From Epichloe hybrida (lineage: Eukaryota; Ascomycota; Sordariomycetes; Hypocreales; Clavicipitaceae), in NCBI GenBank assembly GCA_019022495.1, contig JAFEKR010000020.1, forward strand, positions 558,001 through 622,000: a DNA stretch of 64,000 nt. Direction: 5' to 3'. The position numbers were made by a program, and so were the translations under genes. Shown here one piece after another: positions 20,401 to 29,386 of this stretch (within the stretch, counting starts at the first letter, position 1; each line of letters begins with the position of its first letter). The notes below the pieces were generated by a model that saw only the letters and a program-made list of their open reading frames with translations, did no database searches and had not been told where the DNA came from.

Positions 20401-23388
20401 CCTGAATCGATGGTGGAGCTGCTGTACTGATTTGATGACATTGGTGAAATTGTCGGTGATTCTGGCGACTGTGACTTCGTGCGGGACAGCAATGCGCATT
20501 GCCTCTGTGGCCACGTCGATCATCCTCTCTGTAACATACTCGCCGGTAGAAGACTTGTGTTTGGATTGTCGCAAATCAAGCCGGCCATGCTTGATGCCAA
20601 CCATCCTCGACCAGACATTGTGCATACGAGGAGTTTCAACATACAGCCTGATGACCTTTGAGCTCAGGTAAGGAGTCGACCATCGGTGACGTCCGGTTTC
20701 TAACCCGTATACCCGCAGCATCATGAGAGGCTCATGTGGCATCTCCGCCTTTATCTGCAGCAACGCTGCCTTGACATCGACAGTGACTAGCTCCGACGGG
20801 ATTGTGGATACGGTGTCTGCGTCGGGCAAGCCTGGGCTCATCGGAACGGGCAAATGGTCCTGATCAAGGCTGCCCCGTTGTCTGTGTCGGGGAACATCAC
20901 GGCCGGTACGCACAAACGCCCGTCGCAAGGTTAACACAGCCACTCCAACGGCATAATGCCGATAGAGAGAATACTGGAGCATGACTGTTTTAATCGTCGA
21001 CTGTATGTGGAACATTGGTCCGTGATTGTCGCTGGTGGCCGAAAACGCGAGCTCGAGGCGGGGGATGCTGACAAAGGGCTCGACCTCGAGGTGACCAGCC
21101 GCTTCAACAATCTGTGCCTCGATACCTTTGGCATGCAGGGCGAGTCTGCGGCCATCCCCGGTGATTTGCGGCTTCTTCTTGAAACGAGGTGACGCAGGTG
21201 ACGGCGTCAGATCGGAGTCGGACTGTGTGATGGACCTGCTATGAGTTCGTCGTCGAGTGCCAGCCCGTCGCTGGAGGCCGTCCAGGCGATGTGCCCTGTA
21301 TTCCGCCCCAAACGAGTCCAGGTGCACCGAGACGCCTCTGGTGTCATCTGAGATGTCCTCATCCACGCCCGCAACCTCAATGTTGAAGTCTGTAGCCTCG
21401 ATTTGGTACCTGACGAGCCACTCGGGCATGGACCGCAGGAAATTCTTGTCGGCGGCTGTCTTGGAAGTGGCTCGCTTTTCGGGTTCCACGTCAATGTGAA
21501 GCTGTCGAACGATCTGACGGAGGCCATCCGTAATCTCAGGTCGCACCATGCTGATACCAGATGATTGGATGATGCCGGTGAGCTCAACGTTGACATCGGG
21601 CTCGGCGGCTAAGTGCGCCTTGAGATCAAAAGATTCGGTCGTTATGAGATTGAATCGGTCCCCTGTGCAAGTCTGGTAGTATAGATGATGAGACTGTATT
21701 CTCATGGCACCATCTAGAAAGTAGTGCATATCCTCCACAGACGAATGGGAAGATTCGACATCCAAGGACACGGAGGAAATCGATGAAATTATGAGATCAA
21801 AGTCGTCGGGGTCTTCTGCGTCTTGCAACGGTTTGAGCTTCATGCGCAGAACCGGTTCATGCATGGAGAATTTGATACTGGCTTTGGGGAGGAGTCGCGA
21901 GATGACGTTGTGTTTGTCATCGTAAGAAGCTTTTGCTGCTTTGGGTTTCGGCTGCATCATGGCAATCAGGAGAGGGAGGTGTGCGGGATCGAGGTCGATG
22001 GACGGGGAGGTGATGACCGAGTTGGCGAACATGATGTTGGCGTTCTTTTCTCCAATAGCTCCATCCTGAGCCAGCTGGACTGTTTTTGAAGGCAGAGTGG
22101 TTCTGACTGTCGTAGTAGCCATTGGTATGTACAAGAGTCTGTCGGGACTGCCGTGGCCGTCGTCGATTCCGACCGAAATGGAGAGAGCAGCCGCCAGGGC
22201 TTCGTGGGCGATGTCCTTTGCCGAAAAGTACATGCGGTGGGCGGGTGATTTGGGATCCAATCGATGCAAGTCGATACCGACTTCCTTCATCGAGGCATTC
22301 AGAAGCATGGGGGAGCCTTCTGGTTTGACATAGGTCACCTTTTTCGTCATACCAACGTAACTGACGGCAAATTGAACCTCCTTGATGCCTCGCAGGATTG
22401 AGCTGACAAAGTCCCTGGAGTTGGCAACTGTCTTCATCAGGTCATCGGCTGCGACGCCGCTCACGTCAGTCTCTTCGGGGACTCGTGCCAGTACAATATC
22501 AACGGGCTCCTCCGCGCGGACAGAGTGCGTTTCCCTGCGACACCGCTTATAGCGAGTCGCACAAAGCTGGAGGTCATCGTATGGCACGTGGACTCGTCCG
22601 AGCTTCAGCGCGATGGTGGCATCTCGAAGGCCTTGTGTTGATTCGTACAAGAAGCCATGAACATTGAGCAAGCAGTGGTCCAAGACCTCAAGAGAATGAT
22701 TGCCCTCGGCTGTGAACAAGACGCTACGCAATGACATGATCCACTCGGCTTGTCGCTGCTGCTTCTTCTTGCGGTGGAACTTGAACAATCGAGCGTGGTC
22801 GACTGTCTTGCGTCTCGTGTCCACTGCTATTGTGAAACTGCCAACCTGAATCCTGCCAACGCCTGCAACATTGACAGTTGAGTTGGTAGCGACAACATCC
22901 ACCATTCGAAGCCATCGGATGTTGGTGTGTAGTTTCTTTATCCTATCTTTGAGCTTGGCCAGGTTTTTCCAGGTTTCGCTTTGGGGGTGAGTATTCGGTT
23001 TTCGGCTAGGTTTTCGGGTTTTTCGTAGGGGAACAGACTCCTCGGGGGAGCCCTCACTGGCAGACTTTTCATCATCCACGCCTTCTTTCGCTGCCGCTGA
23101 CTTGTGTCCGTCCAATTCGGCAATGTCAACAGTCACAACCAGCTCGCTCAATACCAGGCTGATCCATGTTGGCTGAGCAAAAGTAGGACGATGTATATTG
23201 AGGCCCAGCCCTCTGACTTCCACACGGCATCCATCTCGGGGCGTATATGCTAGTCGTCGTAATGACAAGTATCCGATTCGTTGGATGGAGACGCCGGTCA
23301 GGATTCGAATAACGGCGAAGAAGACGAAGGAAGATAGGTATAACAGAACGAGGACTCCCAGTAGGAAGGTCGGGTCGAGAAGGGCCAT
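14449..23388 (-). CDS. FMP27: FMP27/Hobbit (BLTP2) family bridge-like lipid-transfer protein
   Basis: A single uninterrupted frame of 2979 residues, longer than the roughly 2600 of yeast Fmp27. The N-terminus MALLDPTFLLGVLVLLYLSS continues into a hydrophobic membrane anchor (about residues 7-29). It is followed by the first repeating-groove segment (YLSLRRLAYTPRDGCRVEVR). Diagnostic family blocks are SERVGFWDKLRLNTHSRVHV near residue 1383 (the GFWDK domain) and SAWPPWVPMEVMFNFQADPF near residue 2171 (the WPPW domain). A coiled-coil-like helix (MVQKLQERIKQLEEIKSHFQ) follows. The last 300 residues are Ser/Gly/Arg-rich and probably disordered. By homology, members form long hydrophobic channels at ER contact sites with the plasma membrane or mitochondria and move phospholipids. 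There is no intron, stop or frameshift in 8.9 kb, which argues for strong constraint and good local sequence. The ATG at 23388 is favoured because it directly precedes the anchor. Confidence 0.95.
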   Translation of the reverse strand: MALLDPTFLLGVLVLLYLSSFVFFAVIRILTGVSIQRIGYLSLRRLAYTPRDGCRVEVRGLGLNIHRPTFAQPTWISLVLSELVVTVDIAELDGHKSAAAKEGVDDEKSASEGSPEESVPLRKTRKPSRKPNTHPQSETWKNLAKLKDRIKKLHTNIRWLRMVDVVATNSTVNVAGVGRIQVGSFTIAVDTRRKTVDHARLFKFHRKKKQQRQAEWIMSLRSVLFTAEGNHSLEVLDHCLLNVHGFLYESTQGLRDATIALKLGRVHVPYDDLQLCATRYKRCRRETHSVRAEEPVDIVLARVPEETDVSGVAADDLMKTVANSRDFVSSILRGIKEVQFAVSYVGMTKKVTYVKPEGSPMLLNASMKEVGIDLHRLDPKSPAHRMYFSAKDIAHEALAAALSISVGIDDGHGSPDRLLYIPMATTTVRTTLPSKTVQLAQDGAIGEKNANIMFANSVITSPSIDLDPAHLPLLIAMMQPKPKAAKASYDDKHNVISRLLPKASIKFSMHEPVLRMKLKPLQDAEDPDDFDLIISSISSVSLDVESSHSSVEDMHYFLDGAMRIQSHHLYYQTCTGDRFNLITTESFDLKAHLAAEPDVNVELTGIIQSSGISMVRPEITDGLRQIVRQLHIDVEPEKRATSKTAADKNFLRSMPEWLVRYQIEATDFNIEVAGVDEDISDDTRGVSVHLDSFGAEYRAHRLDGLQRRAGTRRRTHSRSITQSDSDLTPSPASPRFKKKPQITGDGRRLALHAKGIEAQIVEAAGHLEVEPFVSIPRLELAFSATSDNHGPMFHIQSTIKTVMLQYSLYRHYAVGVAVLTLRRAFVRTGRDVPRHRQRGSLDQDHLPVPMSPGLPDADTVSTIPSELVTVDVKAALLQIKAEMPHEPLMMLRVYGLETGRHRWSTPYLSSKVIRLYVETPRMHNVWSRMVGIKHGRLDLRQSKHKSSTGEYVTERMIDVATEAMRIAVPHEVTVARITDNFTNVIKSVQQLHHRFRTGTNEYILEKKPEGPKNVPKISVRSRSFLFELEDGAFEWKLGIIYRTGREEQTQRLAREEAFRVKSKKVRDEEARKGGGKLRARSAIPRGRPDEKSSRWFRSRSADAYKAGDTGHKIHGGTMPRYDPDREHVGIHGHSKVSEEEARLALHRFNSQAWKKRIDRAYEASQNSMRDLRHLFWGPNHLPDDVEETENILQVPQRPALMSALISDLQFMIDKPTFAMRDLPNFIHKVGKGMPKDMQYGLLVPMHVAIHMGEARMSLRDYPLPLMHIPGLKTGQSSRVPSVSLKANLVLAEEFRGHESTRKVRVNVVPPRSSDPTASNEGSFAIEVRRTIGPVKSFSEVFMDINTALPTRITWGPCYQPAIQDMMMVIESFTKPQVDPSERVGFWDKLRLNTHSRVHVAWKGDGDMHLSLKGTRDPYQVTGNGAGFLMCWRNDVRWHINADDNPKQLMTVDSGEYILAIPDYNHQVRDAARRREQGNNSHGTEDTFKDGAIFKKVVMKLSGRVQWMAGVLFERAIEGGQRSFSFKPHYEVVLKNPMYAKPTEDGLPYDAMRGFRSRHVHLSIAVRAPVDRDWMAENPDPSRSYNTVHLTPRFFTHFYQWWGLFGQPLSLPIRQGNLWPGRERNSKKFGRHVATVKHSLLLAPLFMSHIYKHKDAEDYAANAVSATGLKVRFDSFMLDLHQRREEFNTLAKGKSTQSRTSGIKIHACQLDLSNCDVRAVSASLKDTTTKAMKRGSISSAIGNQDEKPDLSRFTIPDDDFSWIDMDDFVELDWILPTEPHPDTKIMPLAFAPRLTYFRQTDIGGVIAGDPTRTSPFGDEPTHSCTMTHDDDPKRVQSQLIQERLGQLAVQMETHSRNVGEAELRVIQTNSEDDELVEQFEALGKHTNVLKDKELFLRTMLDQMQSKSRANGNGSRRPSEPSSSSSSSDVQVEMPPTSEFESDFKNRFVIHNMQLKWNNLLRNIVLRYIHQNSQRRGFVYYLSRPAVKFILDIVEEQSRAKAGKSNKGTAPAAANARTTSPIPSTREKNSATDLEDRIKSILGDGGRFSSTTFDSSGDASCGSIEDLEGGISKEFSPQSSYHVRLIAPQIQLQSDKNKKHVVMITAKGMELKVLEVMDKERISDTVSGLVQRRFLVNMDSTQFFVTHQKWFQTNLVSMYAGSKYGAPNGSAWPPWVPMEVMFNFQADPFGFKRVVQKTSAMLRYDKYNNLRLKYNDEVNGTGGDDGDDVGSIENTECRSDNLWVEFPQARALCNSSQYYAMYVIVLDLLMYSEPLEKTRSERLEKIILASDFSDLSGAPRMVQKLQERIKQLEEIKSHFQVYSSYLDKKGWEDRLALERDLASCEDELFFMMKAITTSQRKYDTDSDTSALLKWSISARDIVWHLIQDSSEPLVELQLKDVEYDRTDNSDGSHTNLIRVGKVLGLNLLPDATYPAIIAPYKDLDKNAPPDAQQDMIRVYWHMLEAIAGIPVMDRFEVNLVPMKIQLEREAGKRLFEYIFPGMEGGEKGSSSKDKDTPPSSVVKHGVPSLDDEDVESLNSSTSRLGTPAPERDASSGFTTRAGSLELRLRPTLTSNNGTEWSPKKALSVNTGESHAFRLFRSGHTGKTSLAKKASHESLRSASGPRPGVIARSSTGFSTREGKESAESKKMSRWRGGGGKSQADDKQQQSDDLTTMISRASNYMTFAYIRMPSVVLCLSYKGKDQRNVEDVHDFVFRLPTIEWQNKTWSNLDLALALKKAVVKALISHTGAIIGNKFSKHRPNAEQRSKLREMANSSVLITPSSSSQHYAGSVNDSDDDSSSFYGTSPVDYSRSPPRSTRGSTHSSIPAPRSASRSSSVASGRSYRTGGSSHTSGPSAPTFLSMTTPPTPVEGRNGAGLGTNLLRPSSSGGFTNTNHRRVLRNMGGDESRPSTSAGSHESGGSRKSGGGLRDRLSAFAGRKRDSSGFQDESADAGADDESTKDGKTPRGKRLGWAQGRTKTG

Positions 23389-25649
23389 GCTGTTGTTGCG
23401 CGTAGACCTCCCAGCTCAGCTTATACCAGAGATGACAACCCTAAATATGGTATTTCTGTAAAGTCCATTCCCGTCAGTCTCAACTTGGATTCACACCAAG
23501 GCTTATTATCCATTATCTATCGTGGCAAGAACGGGCAAGCATACGTCTTCTTGCCGGGGGAGTATTCATCTCATCTCCGAGCAGTGTCACTGGCTTACAA
23601 TGGAAGGAGGCGCCATAGCCGGCCAGTCGTATTTCCAAGATGGTAAGTATCGAGATGCCAGATCAATCGGTATCGCACGCGCGCAAGTCGAGCGGCCTCG
23701 GCTCTCCGCCCTGACTGATGGTCGACAGCACCAGCGCTCGAGATTGGGGCTGCTCTGCAGCGTAAGCCTCCGAGCCAAGACCAGTCCAACTCTGCCGATA
23801 CCGATATATGAGGTCCTTGGCAAGACAGAGCGAATCGGGTTTATTGAAGGTGGGAAACAGGTGGAGGTCCCCGGATAGGGCGCCTATGTGTCGGGCGGGT
23901 TGTGCAGGCCGTACGCAGGGAGCGGCCGAGTCGAGCTGCGGCGCGACGGGTCGGCCGATAAATTATGAAAGCGCTGCAGGTGCTCCGAGATGCGGGCAAT
24001 CTGCAGGCAGCGCAGGCAGAATTCGCTAGCAGGTTGAGGAGCACTTTCTGGTGCTGTTCCTGGCGCTGTTGCGAAGAGGAATGCGAAGCGCGTTGATAAA
24101 TCAGACGGACATCGACAACAGACACGCACGATAAGGGCAAGGAAGGAGCAAGCAAGGTCCAGCCTGGTTCAATGTTTGATAATGGCACTAGCACTACAAC
24201 GGATTACGGAGCAGGAGAAAGTGGATGCAGACCGGAGTGGCCCAACCACTCAGCTACTGGCTTGGCCGGGACTGATGACGATGCCATTATACATATTCCG
24301 TAGGGCGGGACTGACTGCAAGCAAGCAAGCAAGCACGGTGATGATCTTTGGGGTTGGGGTTGGGGATGGGGATGGATATGTTCCACCATCGTCATCGTCA
24401 TCGTCACGCAGAATGGCAGAATGGTAGAAATCAGCATGCACGATGAGATGGTCTCCCTGCCAGCCGCCGGGACGAGACGGACGCCACACTCCCGTCATCT
24501 GCCCCCAATGTCACGCTGTCAGCCACAAGAGGCAACGGTCTAGGGTAGCTACCGGTAACTGTTGCAAGGCACCCTGGCCGAGCTGCATGGATGGCTTGTT
24601 GTTTGGCGCAGTCAATGTATGTTCATGTATATATACATGTATACATATTGGCAGGCACCAGGTCACGCACGGCGCAGCCTGAACGGACCAGGCGCCGAGT
24701 AATATGCCGGATGCTCATGTTCACGCATGGTGACATTGCTGCACGAAACATTACTAATTATAGTGTCCGGAGGTCGCATTGCTGCACTTCTTGATTAGGA
24801 ATTTGCCTTGCCAGGTTACGAGGTACCCTGAGTAATATTGGGACGCCAGGCCGCCAACTCCCATCCCTCTTTGCTAAATGCTACGACCTGGATTATATCT
24901 TTGTGGATGCAGGAGTTACTGACTAATCCAAGTAAAACACACGTAATTCAAGGCATCTTTCACCTTAGCTAGTGCTATAGAAACATCTGTTATTAGCCTG
25001 CTGCCCCTAGTCATGTACCTCCCGTAAGAACAAACAGACTGTAAGCACGTCCGTAGCGCAGAGACTAACCCACCGGTACATGTAGATTCCATCGGCTAAA
25101 CCACCCCTGGGCCGTGTCAAAAATAAAATTCGCAACATGTGTGCCCGCTGGATCCAAGTAAATATGCGGCCCTGATATGGTGGCAGCGAGGCCACGGTTG
25201 ATAAACAACAGCCTTCTTCCCCAATGACAGTTGCGGAATACGGACCACCGCGGACTCAATCATGCTCCGGGTGCTGCCCATGAATTGCTGCCGAGAAAAG
25301 GTCCATGACGAGAATCCCTCTTGCGTAAGGGGTGGTAGGCCTCAACAACCCCGCATCGGCTCGTTTTCCCCCCTCAAAGCTTGGCCGGCAGAGGGATTGC
25401 CGTCGAATAATACTGCCGAGCATCGCAAGTGAGGAGATGGACGAGATAAGTACCGACTATATATGAGCAAGGGCAGTTCCCTTCCGTCGGGGGGGCCAAG
25501 TGCAAGTTTCCCTTTTCTTCCCGTCCCGTCCCGTCCTGTTCGTAAACTGCACCATCCGCCATCCACCATTCCTCCTTAATACCCCGTCCTCGCTCTACAA
25601 CGTCTACAACGTTGGAAAGGCTTTTCCCCCAGCGGCGGATCCGGCCATC
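23389..25649. other. 2.3-kb divergent promoter region between FMP27 and the alcohol dehydrogenase
   Basis: No gene found. It has short G-rich and TC-rich runs, such as GGGGTTGGGGTTGGGGATGG at about 24351-24374 and GTCATC units at about 24389-24405. Several palindromic words of the TACATGTA kind occur at about 24616-24650. Confidence 0.45.
25458..25464 (+). promoter_or_regulatory. TATA-like box and CT-rich tract of the alcohol dehydrogenase gene
   Basis: TATATAT lies 186 bp upstream of the ATG. It is followed at about 25506-25537 by a pyrimidine-rich stretch with repeated CCCGT, a typical layout for well-expressed filamentous fungal promoters. Confidence 0.4.
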
Positions 25650-27028
25650 ATGACGACCTCTATGGCATTGGTGCTCAACGAGATCAACGGCCCATTCAGC
25701 TTCGAGACGATCCGGTTGGACCCATTGCGCCCGACAGAGGCACTCGTTAAGATCCACGCAAGCGGCCTCTGCCACACCGATCTGTCCTGCGCAGAAGGAA
25801 CTCTTCCCGCGAATGCGCCCGCGGTGCTGGGACACGAAGGTACGGCCCCGGACCGCGCAGGCAAACCGCCTCTCATCTTCATCTCGTTGCGCTGACATGG
25901 GAAAACACCCCTCCCCCCATAGGCGGCGGCGTAGTCAAAGAAGTCGGCTCCCAAGTCAAGCACGTAGCCCCGGGCGACAAGGTCCTGCTCTCCTTCTCCC
26001 ACTGCCAGAGCTGCGCCCAGTGCAAAGACGGACACCCGGCCTACTGCTACTCGTTCGTGCCGCTCAACTTCAGCGGCAAACGGCCCGATGGGTCGAGCGT
26101 CATGCATCAGCACGAGGAAAAGGGCGGCAAGCCCCTCCACAGCGGCTTCTTCGGGCAGAGCTCCTTCTCTCGATACGCCGTCGTGTCCGCATCGTGTTTC
26201 GTAAAGGTCCCCGACGACACTGATCTGGCGCTGTTCGCACCGCTCGGCTGCGGCCTGCAAACGGGCGCGGGAGCCGTCCTCAACACGCTCGACGTGCAGG
26301 CCGGGAAGACGGTTGCCGTCTTTGGAACAGGCTCGGTCGGCATGAGCGCCATCATGGCCGCCGGGATGCGAGGAGCCGGGACCATCATCGCCATCGACCT
26401 GCAGCAGTCTCGACTGCATCTGGCGTCCGAGCTCGGTGCCACCCACACTCTCCTCGGCGATGACGCCGACCTCGTCTCCAAGATCAAGGCCATGGCTCCT
26501 CCCAACGGCGTCGACTACGCCGTGGACTGCTCCGGAGTCCCCGCCGTCGTCGAGAACATGATTGAGTGTCTCGGGAGTCGTGGCCACGCAGCATCTGTTG
26601 GAGCACCAACGGTACCTTTCTTTAACCCAACCCCCACGTGTAACAAAGATTTTCATCACAAGACCAAATAGACTGAAACTGACTGGTCTCGTAGCCTGGG
26701 GAAAAGGCCGGAATCGACGTCTTCTCACATCTCATCCACGGCAAGCGCTATTCGGGCTGCTGTGAAGGTGATTCCGTTCCGAGCAAGGTATATCTACGCC
26801 GACCATCGTTGAAAGATTTCGCCCCCCCCCCCTTTTTTATATATGTATTTTTTTTTGAAATTTGCTGACTGTGTGCAGATCATCCCATATTTGATGGAGG
26901 AGCACGCCAAGGGGAATTATCCTGTGGATAGACTGGTCACGTTTTACGATTTTCAAGACTTCCAGAAGGCTATTGATGATACCAAGCGAGGCGTTGCCTT
27001 GAAGGCAGTGTTGGTGTGGAAGCAGTGA
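25650..27028 (+). CDS. zinc-dependent alcohol dehydrogenase, aryl-alcohol type (MDR superfamily)
   Basis: Probably oxidises a primary or aromatic alcohol, or reduces the aldehyde, with NAD. Exons are 25650-25839, 25923-26611, 26695-26787 and 26879-27028 (373 aa, normal for the class). Catalytic zinc ligands are Cys in SGLCHTDLSCAEG, His in VLGHEGGGVVKEVG (formed across intron 1), and Cys in PLGCGLQTGAGAVLNT. The structural zinc site is C-x2-C-x2-C-x7-C in HCQSCAQCKDGHPAYC. The nucleotide fold is VAVFGTGSVGMSAIMAAGMR followed by IIAIDL, where the Asp after the second strand favours NAD over NADP. The insert HQHEEKGGKPLHSGFFGQSS is typical of the AreB/benzyl-alcohol-dehydrogenase branch. There is no targeting signal, so it is probably cytosolic. 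Intron 3 contains C9 and T6 runs. The exact substrate is unknown. Confidence 0.9.
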
Positions 27029-27781
27029 TGGGACTTTTTTTTTCTTTTTCTTGCTTTCCGAGTCTGGAAGCGTTGGAGAAATGGCGTGGGTGCGGCACAG
27101 AAATGGTGCAGAAATGGTGCACAAGATGGATATCAGGGGTCGAACCCAAATTTTGCAAACAACCTCACATCAAACAACAACGGGGAATCGTCTGAATTGC
27201 GCACCACAGCTGAGGTATCGTAGGAGTCAAGTCATTCAGGCTTGCGGAGACCCAATATCATCGTGAATGATGACTGGCACTGTTCCATGACAAGATGTTT
27301 CCACCGTCCTGGATTACGGGCCATGATGCAGACACTACACCGAGCACTTAAGGAAACATGGCTTCAGTGGCTCGCGGCGTCGAAAGTCTCGAGGAATAAA
27401 TACGCTTGATGCGCGCTCGGGGAGGCGTCCGACCACGCAGAATAGTACAGACTGGTCAATATTTGTTAAGGTGCGGCCAAGTGCTAGTAATACAGGTGCA
27501 GTCGAGATGCTTTCACTGACATATTTCGTGATGGATACGACTGATTCTTCCTCGCAAGCGTGTCGCTTCACTGCTGGCATGTGTTGTATTAAATCGCCGG
27601 ATGCACCTATCCGTAGGTAGAATTTATAATGAGGGGTCCAAATTGTGCAGCCCAATGTCCCTTTTTTTCGGAAAGGGTTTCGGTCGCTCGGTAATACACA
27701 GCGTGTGCAAACGATCGTACGAGTATCGTCATCCCACGTTTTGGGAGCTGCTTTCTTCTCCATCACTGATTCTGCCGACTG
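27029..27781. other. convergent intergenic region, no gene seen
   Basis: It holds the 3' ends of the alcohol dehydrogenase and Tim17-like transcripts. A tandem pair of GAAATGGTGCA lies at about 27099-27122. Confidence 0.4.
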
Positions 27782-28656
27782 TCATCTCGAGTTTCCATTT
27801 GTTTCGCTCTGTCCTTTCGCCGCCTCGGCCGCTTTCAGCTCCGCTATCCGATCATCGATGAGTGCAATATCCACCTCCACCTTCAAAATCTTGTCTTGCA
27901 TCATGCCAATGTACTCTTCGTCTGTCAACTTTTTCAAGGGGCTCAGTTTCATCAGCCAGCTAGTGCCATCAGCCTTTGCCTCGCCTGCTTCCGAGGATGA
28001 TTTGTTGGCAATAGCCTGTCCGCCCGCTCCAATCAGGCCCCATATGACAATGGCGGGCAAGAGTCTAGCCGGGCCACCTGCAATTTCAGTTTCGAGAATG
28101 TCAGAGTTGCCAAGTGACGCAGTGAACAACGTGCAGGTCGAAACCACTTACGTGCCAAACCAGCTGCAGCACCGGCCGTAGAGCCAGCTACGCCGCTAAC
28201 TGCAACTTTGTCCATGGGCTGCATCTTCTCCTCGCCGCCGTACGCTCGGATACCCACGCTGCGTGTGACTGCATGGTCATGTGTCAACATGGATTGAATG
28301 CCCTGGAAATGGACCCCAAAGATGCAGGCTGTGACGTACACCAGTAACTGCTTCCAAGCATGAACCATTGTACACCGGAGAAGAAACCGCTGGCAACCGG
28401 ACTAGTGTCCCTTGCAATCGCTCCCCCGACTCCAGCGAGAACTCCTACTGTGCCTGTTATCCAAGTTAGAGGCTGCTTCTGAGGAATCATGAGCCAGTTG
28501 TCCTGGGAGCACGGGATGTGGGCAAAACGTACCAGAGTAAAGCCCAACTTTGAGTGGCGGTGCAACGAGCTCTACGAGCTGGGGAGGCAAAAATCCCTGT
28601 CTCCGTTGCCGACGCCCCGAGTTGCTGGAGGGCACATCATCGCCGTTTGCCGCCAT
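27782..28656 (-). CDS. Tim17/22/23-like mitochondrial membrane protein
   Basis: Four exons are supported by clear splice sites. They read from MAANGDDVPSSNSGRRQRRQ and PPLKVGLYSG, through TVGVLAGVGGAIARDTSPVA..FSGVQWFMLGSSYWFTRSVG, through DKVAVSGVAGSTAGAAAGLA, to RGGPARLLPAIVIWGLIGAG and a charged tail ending SETNGNSR. The glycine-rich hydrophobic segments (G-x3-G and GSTAGAAAG patterns) are those of the Tim17/22/23 fold, with about four short membrane spans. The C-terminal KLTDEEYIGMMQDKILKVEV forms a likely helix. It is most plausibly an inner mitochondrial membrane protein; whether it is a translocase part or a complex I-related factor cannot be told. It is divergent from eIF4B with a 730-bp shared promoter. 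Confidence 0.7.
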
Positions 28657-29386
28657 GGTGAAGTGAGTGAAAGCTTTGCCATGTGAAGAATAGCATCATA
28701 CGTGCCACGCCACCTTCGAAAAGTCCATGACTTGTGGTCCAAAGTGGGTCCCGCTGGCCGAACGCACAAACACCGAATTGGCTGTGCAGGGAGAATCGCT
28801 CCGTGCATGACAAACATATTTACTCCGTGCAAGAAGAAGAAAACGTCCAAAGCACGTGTTCCTCATCCTCACTACACCGAGCGACGACCTACAGGGCGAC
28901 TTACAACCCACTGTACCAACCTGCCCGTACGAAACAAAACGCGCACACAATATCCGCATCCCAGACACACGAACTTGTTCCACCTCGTCGGCCCACGTCA
29001 AGCCGCACATCGGTGCACTGGCACAGGGCGTCTAGTCCCAATCCAGACTAGCGCCTCCCACTCCCTGCCTGGCGAAAATTGAGGCAACCCTCACATACTC
29101 CAGCATTTTTTCCACGCTCGAGCAAAATTCGTCTCGAAACAACCCCAGGCACGGCAACGCTCGTCGGGGTCTATTTTGTCAACTATCGCGATCGTCCCGA
29201 TCCCACCCCAATCCCGACTTTCGACTCGCACTCCATACCCTTCCATCAAGCGGCTATAATCTGTCGCCTCGTCTTCTCCTTCACGCCGCGTCAAGAGGAG
29301 AGAGCTGCCTGGTCCAGCCTTTGCCTCTCAACGTTTGATTCTGCGCGCATCGGATCTCGTTGCGCGTGCTCGCCCAAACCGCAATC
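28657..29386. promoter_or_regulatory. shared divergent promoter, Tim17-like gene and eIF4B
   Basis: 730 bp between the two start codons, with no coding signal. CT-rich and CCCGATCCC-like runs at about 29190-29220 precede eIF4B. Confidence 0.4.

Noticed and set aside
27121..27180. GGGTTCGACCCC on the minus strand resembling a tRNA T-arm
   Set aside because: The flanking stem does not pair well and no acceptor, D or anticodon arms can be drawn around it.
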